DNA from: Polyangiaceae bacterium
GTDB taxonomy: Bacteria; Myxococcota_A; Polyangia; Polyangiales; Polyangiaceae
Assembly: GCA_025937785.1 (NCBI GenBank)
Contig: JAICQQ010000001.1
Span: 1-64,000 of the forward strand
DNA length: 64,000 nucleotides
Direction of reading: 5' to 3'
A model generated the notes under the pieces. That model had not been told where the DNA came from and searched no databases. It saw only the letters and a program-made list of their open reading frames with translations. Both the position numbers and the translations under genes were made by a program. Positions 26,973 to 36,623 of this stretch are shown here, piece after piece. The first letter of the stretch is position 1, and each line of letters starts with the position of its first letter.

Positions 26973-27596
26973 CTAGCGTACCGGCTCGACAGGCTTGACG
27001 AACGGATTCGCCGACCCGGCCGTAGGCGTTTTAGGTGCGCGGCTGCTGGCGCCAGCGTCGCTGCCCGCGCCGGGGGCGGGTCGCACGTCGTCCACCCAGC
27101 GTAGGGCCAACACGCGCAGTTGGAGATCGGGTAACGCGCGCGCCATGCCGACGAGTTCGTCGCGGCTCGCACCCTCGTTGCGGCGGCGCAGCATCGCATG
27201 AACCGCCGGGGGTGGTTCGCGCTGGAGTTCGCGTTCGATGCGTCCGAGCAGCTGGAGATCCGCGGGTTGCGCAGCGGCCCGCGCGCGCGAGACGGTGTTG
27301 CCCCCGCTGGCGGCCGGTGAGGTTTCGGTCAACGCGGGCGCGGTAGCGACGGTGTCGCTCGCCGGCTCAGCGTCGTCCTGCGTGGGATCGACGACCGACT
27401 CGCGGGCACGGGCGGGCGCCACCTGATTCGGCTCGCCGGGGTTGGTCTGGGCCGGAGCTGGCGCTGTCCGTTCCGAGGCCGCGGGGCCCTGCGCCGATCG
27501 TGGTTCCCCGTCGGTGCAACGCGCGAGCGCGAGTGCCCCGCCGAGCGCACCCAGCGCTACGAGCCCGAATCCAACCAGTGCGCTCTCGCGTTTCAT
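26973..27596 (-). CDS. Hypothetical membrane-anchored, Pro/Ala-rich protein
   Basis: N-terminal TM; extended open frame with high-GC codon bias. Confidence 0.55.
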   Translation of the reverse strand: MKRESALVGFGLVALGALGGALALARCTDGEPRSAQGPAASERTAPAPAQTNPGEPNQVAPARARESVVDPTQDDAEPASDTVATAPALTETSPAASGGNTVSRARAAAQPADLQLLGRIERELQREPPPAVHAMLRRRNEGASRDELVGMARALPDLQLRVLALRWVDDVRPAPGAGSDAGASSRAPKTPTAGSANPFVKPVEPVR

Positions 27597-27628
27597 GCTG
27601 AAGGTCTCGAGCTTAGCTCAGCACTGGA

Positions 27629-29779
27629 CTATTGCCCCAGCGGTTCGAGCAGAACCACTGCGTCGCCTTCCGCCCCAATGTTGCCCCACACGTCGCTGAG
27701 TAGATTCAGCAGCACGTAGGTGCCTGCATCGAGGTAACCGAGCGAGAACGCATACTCTCCGCTCTCTGGCAGCGCCATCGGATCGCCCGCGACCATGGTC
27801 AGCTCGCTCGTGGTGACGTCGACCACGTAGTAAAGGGGCGTGAGCGTCGCCGACGGCGCCGCTTCCGCGATCTCTGCGAGCGACAGCGTGCTCCCGACGC
27901 TGCCGAGCGAAACGACCGCGACGCTGGCGGCCCCTTCCGAGGGGCTGAACACGAGGTTCGCTTGGAGCGGCTCTTCCGCCACCCCATCGAGCAGAACGGG
28001 CACCGAGAGCACGGGTTCTAGAGATGCGGAGCCGCTATCCAGCCAGATGTCCAGCATCGCGGGCTGCCCGTCCGGGAAGAGCGCGACGGCAGCGTCCCAG
28101 GCGAACTCGTAGGGCTCGTCGGCCTCCACGATTCCGCTGCCCACGAGCCCGTAGAGCAGCACCTGATCGCCGTCGACCTCGCCGGCGTACACCGCGGACT
28201 TGGCGATGTCGGCCGCATCCGACTGAAATTGGAGCACCGGCGGATATGAAAGGCTGGCGCCTTCCGCGTTCGCGACCGCGTGTTCCGAGGTCGGCGCCTC
28301 GGCATCTGCGGCGTCCGCCAGCGCCTCGAGCACGCGCGGCCAACCGCTGGCCTCGACCCAGGCGCCGGCTCGCTCGTCGTACTGCTCGGCTCTCTCCGCC
28401 GTGATCTGCGACGCGAGGCTCAGCTCGACGTGCACACCCACCTGCTGCGCCGCCTCGCGGAGCTCGCCCTGAGAACGCGCGAGCACCAGTTCTTCCAGAG
28501 CGTTCCCCGCAGCCGTCGCAGCTTCAGCGACGTTCGAGTCCGAGCCCACCTGCCCGAGCGCGCGGAACACTTGCCCGGCGTCACGCAACCCGGGGGTCTC
28601 GCTACCGCTCTCGAATTTGCTCCAATACGGGGGCGATGCGAAGAACCCGGCGCGCCCGAGCTCCACCACCTCGAACCCGGCGCTGCTCACCAACGTCGAC
28701 GTGAACTCGGCGGCGGCCTCGACGAAAGCATCGACCTTCGACATGTCGATCGCCACGTGTGACCGGAGCAGCGCGTCGTTCGGCGATGCCGCGGCGTGAT
28801 GCTCGTCCCAGTGACCCACCTCAGCGCGCGCGATCTCGATCGCCGACGCATCCAGATTGTCGGCAATATACGAGAGCGTGGCGGTGTAGTCCCAGCCCGC
28901 TCCGTAGTCGATTTCTGCGTTTGCGATGTAGACCTTGGTGAGATCCCGGAATGGATACGCGACCTCGGCGCCCGCCATCAGGCACGTGTCGAACGCGAAG
29001 AAATCGAGCGGGGGTTCCGCCTCGACGCCGGCCGCCGCCAGACCTTTCGCCACGGCCGGCGCGATCGCCTCGATCGGCATCGGCGTCGTGCGCGTGGCCG
29101 TGCCGTTCTGCGAGTCAGCACCGAAACCACCACTCCACGCGCCGCCGTGATCCCACAGCACCACGCCTCGGCGCCGCGCTGGGAAGGCCTCGAAGACGTC
29201 GCCCACGATGCTCGTCAGAATCTTCGGATCGTCGAGGTTCTGTTCGGACCCAGTCGCCACCACGTCGGGCTCCTCCCCGCTTCCGGGGATCCGATACAGC
29301 TCGACGCCGGCCGGAAACTGATCGCCCGCGGTGGTCTGCTGCGACGCGTCCCAGTCGGCGAGGACCAACACGTTCACGTCGCCAGGGTCACCCAGGTCGG
29401 CATCCATCATCTCGAAAATATCAGCCAGCAAGCTGTTCGAGAGATTGTGGTCGCCGTGTCCGTACACGAAGATCGTCCACTCGGCCTCCGCAGCCGGATC
29501 CAGATCGTCGAGCCCCGGAGCCGTTCCGCCCCCGGAGCCGCCGCTCCCGCCCGCCGCTGACCCCCCCGCCGACGACCCGCCGGAATCGCCGCTTCCGCCT
29601 GAACCGCCGCTTCCGCCTGAACCGCCGCTTCCGCCTGAACCGCCACTGCCACCATCGCCATCGGAAGTGCCATCACCACCGCCACCACCGCAGGCCGCCG
29701 TTGCAGCGAGCGACGTGAATGCTGCGAGCAGTGCGGGAGTGTAGCTACGAGCGAGGCGGCGGAAGCGAGGTGTAGACAT
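27629..29779 (-). CDS. Clostripain-family (C11) cysteine peptidase, lipoprotein
   Basis: Lipobox AATAAC; (GGS)n linker; EWTIFVYGHGDHNLS...RRGVVLWDHGGAWSGGFG...LDFFAFDTCLMAGAEVAYPFRD. Confidence 0.85.
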   Translation of the reverse strand: MSTPRFRRLARSYTPALLAAFTSLAATAACGGGGGDGTSDGDGGSGGSGGSGGSGGSGGSGGSGDSGGSSAGGSAAGGSGGSGGGTAPGLDDLDPAAEAEWTIFVYGHGDHNLSNSLLADIFEMMDADLGDPGDVNVLVLADWDASQQTTAGDQFPAGVELYRIPGSGEEPDVVATGSEQNLDDPKILTSIVGDVFEAFPARRRGVVLWDHGGAWSGGFGADSQNGTATRTTPMPIEAIAPAVAKGLAAAGVEAEPPLDFFAFDTCLMAGAEVAYPFRDLTKVYIANAEIDYGAGWDYTATLSYIADNLDASAIEIARAEVGHWDEHHAAASPNDALLRSHVAIDMSKVDAFVEAAAEFTSTLVSSAGFEVVELGRAGFFASPPYWSKFESGSETPGLRDAGQVFRALGQVGSDSNVAEAATAAGNALEELVLARSQGELREAAQQVGVHVELSLASQITAERAEQYDERAGAWVEASGWPRVLEALADAADAEAPTSEHAVANAEGASLSYPPVLQFQSDAADIAKSAVYAGEVDGDQVLLYGLVGSGIVEADEPYEFAWDAAVALFPDGQPAMLDIWLDSGSASLEPVLSVPVLLDGVAEEPLQANLVFSPSEGAASVAVVSLGSVGSTLSLAEIAEAAPSATLTPLYYVVDVTTSELTMVAGDPMALPESGEYAFSLGYLDAGTYVLLNLLSDVWGNIGAEGDAVVLLEPLGQ
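29583..29658. repeat. 18-bp minisatellite encoding the GGSGGS linker
   Basis: GAACCGCCGCTTCCGCCT repeated about 3-4 times with near-perfect identity. Confidence 0.8.
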
Positions 29780-30086
29780 AATGGCGGGATGGTCGGCGAC
29801 CCCGCGTGACGAGACAAGTCCATTCGACCGTTGGCACCGGCGTGCGTGTGCACGGGCGTAACAGAGCAAGCGACCGGCGCTGCGGCGCGCAGACTCGGGT
29901 AAGCGCAAAGCCTTGGCACGCCAAGGGCCGTCGGCGGCGAACGCTGTCCGTGAACCCACCCTCAGTGTCAGGTCTACTTGACAATGCGGCGCGCCGTCGA
30001 ATGCCCGTGGACCGAGCTTCGAGCGAGACGTAGCCTATGGGATGAACGGCGGGTCGCGTCCGGCGCCGCTGGCGAGGCCGGAAGTC

Positions 30087-30614
30087 ATGGACAAAGACAA
30101 CAATCCGTTGGCCGCAAAAACATGGCTTCGCCTCGGTGTTTCCAGCGCCGCGCTCGCGGTCCTCGTCATCAACCTTGCGGTCGTGAAGCTCGACGCGATC
30201 GGCCTCGGCCTGGTGGCGCTTGCGGTGTTGCCTTGGCTGTCGCCCATCGTCGAAAGCGCGAAGCTACCAGGCGGGTGGGAAGTCAAGTTTCGCCAGGTCG
30301 AGCGCGAGCAAGAGCGGCAGCGCACGGATCTCGATCGGCTCGTTAAGTTTCTGGTGGAGAATTTCGTGTCCGAGTACGAGTTGATTCACCTGAAGAAGCT
30401 TGCGTCGAAGGACCCGTTCCCATTCAATCGCTCCGATGCTTTCGCGGCTGAGCTCCGCCGCTTACTCAGCCTGGGTTTGCTCCGCCGCAAACCCGACAAA
30501 GGTATTCGATCACTTTTTAGAACGGGGGACGACGTGCGAAATCATCTGGAGATCACTCCTCGTGGTGAGCAATACCTCAACGACCTGGCCACGTTGCTGC
30601 ATCCGAAGTCATGA
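30087..30614 (+). CDS. Hypothetical membrane protein with C-terminal winged-helix-like region
   Basis: Two TM segments, GGWEVKFRQVEREQERQRTDLDRLVKFLVENFVSEYELIHLKKLAS, C-terminal LLSLGLLRRKPDKG...LEITPRGEQYL. Confidence 0.65.
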   Translation: MDKDNNPLAAKTWLRLGVSSAALAVLVINLAVVKLDAIGLGLVALAVLPWLSPIVESAKLPGGWEVKFRQVEREQERQRTDLDRLVKFLVENFVSEYELIHLKKLASKDPFPFNRSDAFAAELRRLLSLGLLRRKPDKGIRSLFRTGDDVRNHLEITPRGEQYLNDLATLLHPKS

Positions 30615-31069
30615 ACACGCCGCGAGATCACCACGAGCGATTGGGCTATCGGATCACGACCGACGTTGCAGCAATGGACATCGATGCCGTGCACGCGTTC
30701 TTGACTCGGTCGTATTGGGCGCCGGGCGTTCCGCGCGAGGTGGTCGAGCGGTCGCTGCGGGGCGCGCTCTGCTTCGGCTTGTTCAAGGACGGGGCGCAGG
30801 TGGGGCTGGCGCGCGTGATCACGGACCAAGCAACTTTTGCCTATTTGTCCGACGTCTACGTGCTGGAAGAGCATCGCGGACAGGGGCTGGCCGCTTGGCT
30901 GGTGCAGGTGATCTTGGCGCACCCCGATCTTCAGGGGCTCCGGCGCTTCATGCTCGCGACCAAGGACGCACACGGCCTCTACGAAAAGCTCGGGTTCGCG
31001 CCGCTCGCGCACCCCGAGATGTTCCTCGAGATCCTGCAGCCGGACCCTCACCGACCTCCTCGAACTTAG
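30611..31069 (+). CDS. GNAT family N-acetyltransferase
   Basis: YVLEEHRGQGLAAWLVQVILAHPDLQGLRRFMLATKDAHGLYEKLGF; ATGA overlap with the previous CDS. Confidence 0.9.
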   Translation: MNTPRDHHERLGYRITTDVAAMDIDAVHAFLTRSYWAPGVPREVVERSLRGALCFGLFKDGAQVGLARVITDQATFAYLSDVYVLEEHRGQGLAAWLVQVILAHPDLQGLRRFMLATKDAHGLYEKLGFAPLAHPEMFLEILQPDPHRPPRT

Positions 31070-31102
31070 GAAACCTTCGCTACCTTCCGCTGTCTGCTGA
31101 CC

Positions 31103-31879
31103 ATGCCCGCGCTGCCGTCGGCGACTACGCGCTTCTTCGTTCTCACTTTTGCCATCACCTGGGGGTTGCAGCTGCCCGGGGTTTTCGCGCAGCGCGGGCT
31201 TTTGCCGGGCCCGATGCCGGTATACCTGGCGCTAGCGGGGCTCGGTATCTTCGGGCCGATGGTCGCCGCGACGGTGCTCGCGTTCCACGATGCTGGCGGT
31301 GCGGGGGCGCGGCAACTCTACACGCCCCTCCTCCGCTGGCGGGTGCATCCTGGGTGGTACGTGGTGGCGGTGGTGGTGCCGGGCCTGCTTTTCACGCTGC
31401 TTCTCACTGGCTTGAACCTCGCCGGTCGCGCGGGACCTACGTCGTACTTCCCCGCGAGCGGCGCGATCGCGTTCGCCCTGGTGATCTCGGTCGCAGAAGA
31501 GGTGGGCTGGCGCGGTTACGCACTGCCGCGGCTCGAGCAGCGCTTTGGGGCCTTCGCCGCGAGCACGCTGCTCGGTGTGATTTGGTACCTCTGGCACCTC
31601 CCGATGTTCGTCGGTCAAGGGCGCCCGCTCGATCTGGTGCTGGTGAAGCTACTGTACTTCACGGGCGCGAGCTTGATGTTCAACTGGATCTACAAGGGCA
31701 CCAACGGCAGTTTGCTGCTCGCGGTCCTGACGCACGTAGGGGGACACCTCAACAACTCGTTCCGCGCGCTGCCAGACGAAGTAGCGCCGCTCGTGGCGCA
31801 GTCGATCATATACGCGGGGCTCGGTCTGTGCCTGATGCGGCGCTCACTCGAAGTGCGGCAATTTGCACGCGCGCGCTGA
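31103..31879 (+). CDS. CPBP family intramembrane metalloprotease
   Basis: SVAEEVGWRGYALPRLEQRFGAFAASTLLGVIWYLWHLPMF. Confidence 0.9.
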   Translation: MPALPSATTRFFVLTFAITWGLQLPGVFAQRGLLPGPMPVYLALAGLGIFGPMVAATVLAFHDAGGAGARQLYTPLLRWRVHPGWYVVAVVVPGLLFTLLLTGLNLAGRAGPTSYFPASGAIAFALVISVAEEVGWRGYALPRLEQRFGAFAASTLLGVIWYLWHLPMFVGQGRPLDLVLVKLLYFTGASLMFNWIYKGTNGSLLLAVLTHVGGHLNNSFRALPDEVAPLVAQSIIYAGLGLCLMRRSLEVRQFARAR

Positions 31880-32013
31880 TGCAGGATCGGCGCCCGAGCG
31901 CCGTCCGCGGCGTGAATACTACGCTTACGACGTCTCCAGCGTGTCGCGGGCGCATCTGATCGACCTGCCGAGGCTCTAGCGGAGGCTGCTGGCGTCGGGC
32001 TAGGCTCAGCCGT

Positions 32014-33570
32014 ATGGCATCGAAGCTCCGGGACCGCGCAAACGACTTGGACGCCCTGAACGAGCGGGCGCTCGCGGGTGGAGGCGCCGATCAGGTGGCG
32101 CGCCAGCACGCGCAGGGGAAGCTGACGGCGCGCGAGCGACTCGACCTGTTGCTCGACCCAGACAGTTTCGTCGAGCTCGATCGGTTCGTCGTACACCAGT
32201 GCAGCGAGTTCGGAATGGAACAGAAGCGCGTGCCAGGGGACGGCGTGGTGACAGGGCACGGCACCATCGACGGGCGCAAGGTGTTCGTGTTCGCGCAAGA
32301 CTTCACGGTGCTCGGTGGCTCGTTGGGCCCGGCGCACGCGTCGAAGATCGTGAAGATTCTGGACCTGGCGCTCAGTGTGGGGGCGCCCGTGATCGGGTTG
32401 TGCGACTCCGGCGGGGCCCGCATTCAGGAAGGGGTGGCTGCGCTCGGGGGCTACGCCGAGATTTTCTATCGCAATACTCTCGCCAGCGGTGTTATCCCGC
32501 AAATCAGCGTGATTTTGGGGCCGAGCGCGGGCGGGGCAGTGTATTCACCGGCGCTCACCGACTTCGTCTTCATGGTCGAGGGGATCAGCTACATGTTCAT
32601 CACTGGGCCCGACGTGATCAAGGCGGTCACCCACGAGCAGGTCGACAAGGAGGCGCTGGGCGGCGCCGAGACGCATGCGACGACGAGCGGGGTGTGTCAC
32701 TTCGGGATGCCAGACGAAGCGAGCTGCATGCGAGCGGTGCGGACGCTGCTCTCATACCTGCCGGCAAACAACGCCGAGGATCCTCCGCTGACATTTTCGG
32801 ACGATCCGCCGGGGCGCCTGGTGCACCAGCTCGACGACTTCGTGCCGGTCGATAGCCACGAGCCGTACGACATGGCGGAGCTGGTGCGGCTGCTGGTCGA
32901 CGACGGCAAGCTGTGCATGGTGCACGAGCGCTACGCGAAGAACATGGTAACGGCGTTCGCTCGCATCGGCGGGCGGGCCGTGGGTATCGTGGCGAACCAG
33001 CCGAGCCATCTGGCGGGCGTGTTGGACGTGGACGCCAGCATCAAGGCGGCGCGTTTCGTGCGCTGCTGCGACTGTTTCAACGTGCCGCTGGTGACCTTCG
33101 TGGACGTGCCGGGCTTTCTGCCGGGCGTCGACCAAGAGCACTCGGGGATCATCAAGCACGGCGCCAAGCTGCTCTATGCTTTCTCGGAGGCAACGGTGCC
33201 GAAGATCACGGTCATCGTGCGCAAGGCCTATGGCGGCGCTTACGACGTGATGAGCAGTAAACACATCGGCGCCGACTGCAACTTTGCCTTTCCGACTGCC
33301 GAGATCGCGGTCATGGGGCCCGCGGGCGCCACCAACATCATCTTCCGGCGGGAGATCGAAAGCGCAGAAGATCCCGAGGCGCGTCGCGCGGAGCTGCTCG
33401 AGGACTATCGCCAGCGCTTCGCGAGCCCGTATCGCGCGGCGGAGCTAGGCTTCGTCGACGAGGTGATTCACCCGCGAGACGTGCGGCACCGGATCCACGC
33501 AGCGCTCTCCGTGCTGGCGACCAAGCGCAAGAGCTTGCCGCACAAGAAGCACGGCAACATACCCCTTTAG
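32014..33570 (+). CDS. Acyl-CoA carboxylase carboxyltransferase (beta) subunit
   Basis: GDGVVTGHGTIDGRKVFVFAQDFTVLGGSLG...CDSGGARIQEGV...GPSAGGAVYSPALTDF...VDVPGFLPGVDQEHSGIIKHGAKLLYA. Confidence 0.96.
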   Translation: MASKLRDRANDLDALNERALAGGGADQVARQHAQGKLTARERLDLLLDPDSFVELDRFVVHQCSEFGMEQKRVPGDGVVTGHGTIDGRKVFVFAQDFTVLGGSLGPAHASKIVKILDLALSVGAPVIGLCDSGGARIQEGVAALGGYAEIFYRNTLASGVIPQISVILGPSAGGAVYSPALTDFVFMVEGISYMFITGPDVIKAVTHEQVDKEALGGAETHATTSGVCHFGMPDEASCMRAVRTLLSYLPANNAEDPPLTFSDDPPGRLVHQLDDFVPVDSHEPYDMAELVRLLVDDGKLCMVHERYAKNMVTAFARIGGRAVGIVANQPSHLAGVLDVDASIKAARFVRCCDCFNVPLVTFVDVPGFLPGVDQEHSGIIKHGAKLLYAFSEATVPKITVIVRKAYGGAYDVMSSKHIGADCNFAFPTAEIAVMGPAGATNIIFRREIESAEDPEARRAELLEDYRQRFASPYRAAELGFVDEVIHPRDVRHRIHAALSVLATKRKSLPHKKHGNIPL

Positions 33571-33574
33571 ACCA

Positions 33575-35005
33575 TCACAAGAAGCCGCGGAGCAGCAGGT
33601 ACGCGAGCGCGAAGACGAATGGCGCGAGCGCGAGTTTGATACCCAGCGCGTACGTCCCGTGGTCGTAGGCACCCAGCGCGAGGGTGAGCTTCTCGACCTC
33701 CCTTTCGTGTGCCTCGACCCGGTCGTCGGCACCCTGGACGCGATCCAGCAGGATTCGATCCACGGGGATGGCGCCTTTCAGGTCGAGCACGGCGAAGGCG
33801 ATGCGCTTGGCCACGCCGACGTAGCTCGCCTTCGCGCTGCGGGTTCGTGAAACTTCCTGCTCGACTTGCTGCTGAGTGTTCCTGACAGTCAATGCTCTCT
33901 CGGCGCGGACGGCGGCGATTTGTCGCTCGATATCGAAGAGAGGCTGCTCGCCCTCTTCGAGCGCCAGGCTCGCCGCTGCCACCGGCGCTTCGCAGCCTTT
34001 CAGCTCGGCCTCCAGCGTGGCTTCGGTCCCGCTCAGCTCGGAGTGCAGGCGAGCCAGCGCCGCGGGCATCGCGCCGCCGTCGGGCCCCACGATGGCGCGG
34101 GCCTTCTCGGTAGCGTTGCGAAGCTCGATCCGCACGCGCTTGAGCTTGGCGCTCGTACGCTGATGATCGGCTGCCCGTGCGTCACGCTCGCGCCGGAGCT
34201 TCTCGACGACTTTGGCTCGTTCCCCTCGTTCGGATTCGAGTCGGTTCAAGTCCGCGTCGTGAACGCCGATCACCTGGCTGACGGTCGAGTTGGTGGTTGC
34301 CAGCGTCTGCTCCTGACCTTCGAGCGCCCGCTTCGCCTCCGACAGCTCGGCCAGCAAAGCCTGGAAGCGGTCTTGTTTCTCGAGCTGCTCCGTGAGCGAC
34401 AGCGTCAGATCGACGAGTAAACGGTCGCGCTCGGCTTCGCGTGTGGCAAGTTCATCCTGCCGGAAACGCAGCAGACGCGCGAGCTCGTGCTTACGGTTCC
34501 AGACGCGCCACGCGTAAGCAGGCGCGAGGTAAAACGCAGTGCCCCTCCCATAAGCCGCGCACTCGGCGATCTCCTCGGGGGTCACGCTGCTCGGTTTTGC
34601 GTCGTTCGCCCGTCCTCGCGGCCACGGTCGCGTGTCGACGGGTGCATCGACGGGTTCGACCGCGACGACCTCGTCGAGCGCGAAGTCGTCGTCCAGGGAC
34701 GCGAGTGTGCCATAGCCCGGCGCGGGCTGATGGCGTTGGGTGCGCGCGAACGGCGCTTCGCTTTCGAGCTCGAGGGATCCAGCCAGCTCCAGGTCCAGCT
34801 CGAGGTCAGCCTCCGCTCCGGCGGGGGATCGTCCGCGCGTTCCGATCTGGTGAGAGCCCGATCGGGGCCGGGTCGCCGTGGACCGAACAGCGGGGGTACG
34901 AGCTGGCGGCAGAGGCGGCCCGAGGTCGAGGTCCGGTACGTCGAACGTTGGCGCGGGAGGGGCTCTCCTGGAAGTGGACACCATCGCAAAGTCTAGCGTC
35001 CCCAC
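33575..35005 (-). CDS. Hypothetical long coiled-coil protein with C-terminal TM anchor
   Basis: Extensive heptad-rich region; C-terminal LALAPFVFALAYLLLRGFL. ATG at 34984 is an alternative start. Confidence 0.6.
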   Translation of the reverse strand: MGTLDFAMVSTSRRAPPAPTFDVPDLDLGPPLPPARTPAVRSTATRPRSGSHQIGTRGRSPAGAEADLELDLELAGSLELESEAPFARTQRHQPAPGYGTLASLDDDFALDEVVAVEPVDAPVDTRPWPRGRANDAKPSSVTPEEIAECAAYGRGTAFYLAPAYAWRVWNRKHELARLLRFRQDELATREAERDRLLVDLTLSLTEQLEKQDRFQALLAELSEAKRALEGQEQTLATTNSTVSQVIGVHDADLNRLESERGERAKVVEKLRRERDARAADHQRTSAKLKRVRIELRNATEKARAIVGPDGGAMPAALARLHSELSGTEATLEAELKGCEAPVAAASLALEEGEQPLFDIERQIAAVRAERALTVRNTQQQVEQEVSRTRSAKASYVGVAKRIAFAVLDLKGAIPVDRILLDRVQGADDRVEAHEREVEKLTLALGAYDHGTYALGIKLALAPFVFALAYLLLRGFL

Positions 35006-35012
35006 GCCACCC

Positions 35013-35768
35013 CTACAAACGCTCTTCTAACTCTCGTTGGAAGTGATGGAAGACGGAGTCTTCGGGCCAATTGGGTACGCTCTGGAGCAGCTCGCGCGCC
35101 TTCAGTGGCTGACCTAGGTCTACATAGGCGACTGCCGCCGCATACCGCATGGGCCAGTGGACGAGCGGGTTCTCTCCGGCAGCGTGCTTCAGCGCGGCGA
35201 TGTCGCGGTCCTCGGCCTGGTGTGCGAACGACTTGGCGAACGCCACGACCGCTGCGCGCAGCGACGCGATGCGCGCCTGCATGAAGGGGCTCGCCGGCAC
35301 GATCGGCAGGCTGGCAAGGTGGTTCGCGCTGCTCAGCGCTTGCGCGGACTGCCCGTCGAAGGCCGAAATCAGGGTCTGCAACAGCAGTCGGTGTTCCAGC
35401 GCAGCGTCCCAGGCGCGTCCGCGTTTGGCTTGATCGAGGGCGCGCCGCGCCCCGTCGAGCATCCCGTGCGCGGCGAGCAGCGTGGCGATCACTAGCGGGC
35501 GCATCGTTTCCGAGTGGGGGACGCGCCGCAGGGACTCGTGCCAGGCTTCGAGCACCAGCGCGACGTTGCCGGAGGTGAGCAGTCGCCGCATGCGCCGGCG
35601 ATCGAGGAAACGCTTGAGTGCGAACACGCCGAGGCCGAGCGCCAGCGCAGCACCCAACCATGGGGTTTCGATGCCGGTTTGAATCGTCAGGGCGACCGCG
35701 GCGGCGGAGCCCACGAAGAAGAGCCAGGCGCCTAGCTTCGAGCGCATGAACCAAGGAATCAGCATCAA
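35013..35768 (-). CDS. Hypothetical membrane protein, possible TPR-like C-terminus
   Basis: N-terminal TM pair; helical repeats; overlaps the upstream cox3-like gene. Confidence 0.55.
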   Translation of the reverse strand: MMLIPWFMRSKLGAWLFFVGSAAAVALTIQTGIETPWLGAALALGLGVFALKRFLDRRRMRRLLTSGNVALVLEAWHESLRRVPHSETMRPLVIATLLAAHGMLDGARRALDQAKRGRAWDAALEHRLLLQTLISAFDGQSAQALSSANHLASLPIVPASPFMQARIASLRAAVVAFAKSFAHQAEDRDIAALKHAAGENPLVHWPMRYAAAVAYVDLGQPLKARELLQSVPNWPEDSVFHHFQRELEERL

Positions 35769-36367
35769 GTACCTACGAGCAAGGTGACGAAGAGCAGCAG
35801 CCAGACGATTCCCAGAAAGTGCCAGTATTGCACGCAGTATTCGAGCCCTGCGCTGCGCGAGCTCGAATAGTCACCGCCGTTCATCTTGCTGGTGACGATC
35901 GCCAGCGGAACGAAGCCCGCCAGCACGTGCGCCGCGTGGAGCCCGGTCAAAAAGTAGAACGTGAACGGATAGAGCGTGTTTTGCTCTGGGACGGCGCGAC
36001 CGAGATACAACCAGCACAAAACCTGGCACAAGACGAACAAGAGCGCGAGCAGCCAAGCGGCGCTGAGCGCACGGCCTGCGCTCAGCAGTCGATTCTGGCG
36101 CGTGCTCCGCAGGCTGAACTCGAGCGTGGCGCTGAGTGCGACGATCGTCGCCGTGCTAAGCCATAGCGTCTTGGGCAACGGAGGCATGCCCGGCGCGATC
36201 CAAGTGGTGTTTTGCGCGCGCGTGATGGCGTAGCCGGCGACGCTGGCGGCGAACAAGACCGTCAGAGACGCGAGCAGGATGCACATCCCCAGCTGGCCGC
36301 TGGACACGCGAAACGAGGGTTCGCGCGGGCCGTGCCGTTCGGTGTCGGCGGCAGAGGGACGGTGCAC
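35765..36367 (-). CDS. Cytochrome c oxidase subunit III-like protein
   Basis: GLHAAHVLAGFVPL...GLEYCVQYWHFLGIVWLLLFVTL. Confidence 0.88.
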   Translation of the reverse strand: MHRPSAADTERHGPREPSFRVSSGQLGMCILLASLTVLFAASVAGYAITRAQNTTWIAPGMPPLPKTLWLSTATIVALSATLEFSLRSTRQNRLLSAGRALSAAWLLALLFVLCQVLCWLYLGRAVPEQNTLYPFTFYFLTGLHAAHVLAGFVPLAIVTSKMNGGDYSSSRSAGLEYCVQYWHFLGIVWLLLFVTLLVGT

Positions 36368-36526
36368 CCGCTAAGTTTGGCTCTTCGTCTCCGGAACGCC
36401 CACCCGTGCACCGAAAACTCGCCGTGGGCGCTGGCTCGTACGGCAAAAAAGCCCGCGATTGCCCGGTGGGCGCTGGACAAAGCCTCCGCCCTGCATTAAG
36501 TCGACTCGAGAGTTCGAGGACTCCAT

Positions 36527-36610
36527 GTGGGTCCGCCAACAGCGCAGCCAGAACCCCGCCAGGCCCGGAAGGGAGCAACGGTACGGAAAAGCGAGTGTGG
36601 CGGGCCCTTC
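36527..36610 (+). ncRNA. ffs: Bacterial small SRP RNA (4.5S-type)
   Basis: CCAGGCCCGGAAGGGAGCAACGG apical motif with GGAA tetraloop; terminal helix GGGTCCGCC (36529-36537) pairs with GGCGGGCCC (36599-36607); AATTTTT follows. Confidence 0.9.
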
Positions 36611-36623
36611 AATTTTTCGTGGG

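Noticed and set aside
31880-32013. Possible 3' gene remnant (REYYAYDVSSVSRAHLIDLPRL*) between CPBP and carboxylase genes
   Set aside because: Too short and no family recognised; could be chance open frame in GC-rich DNA
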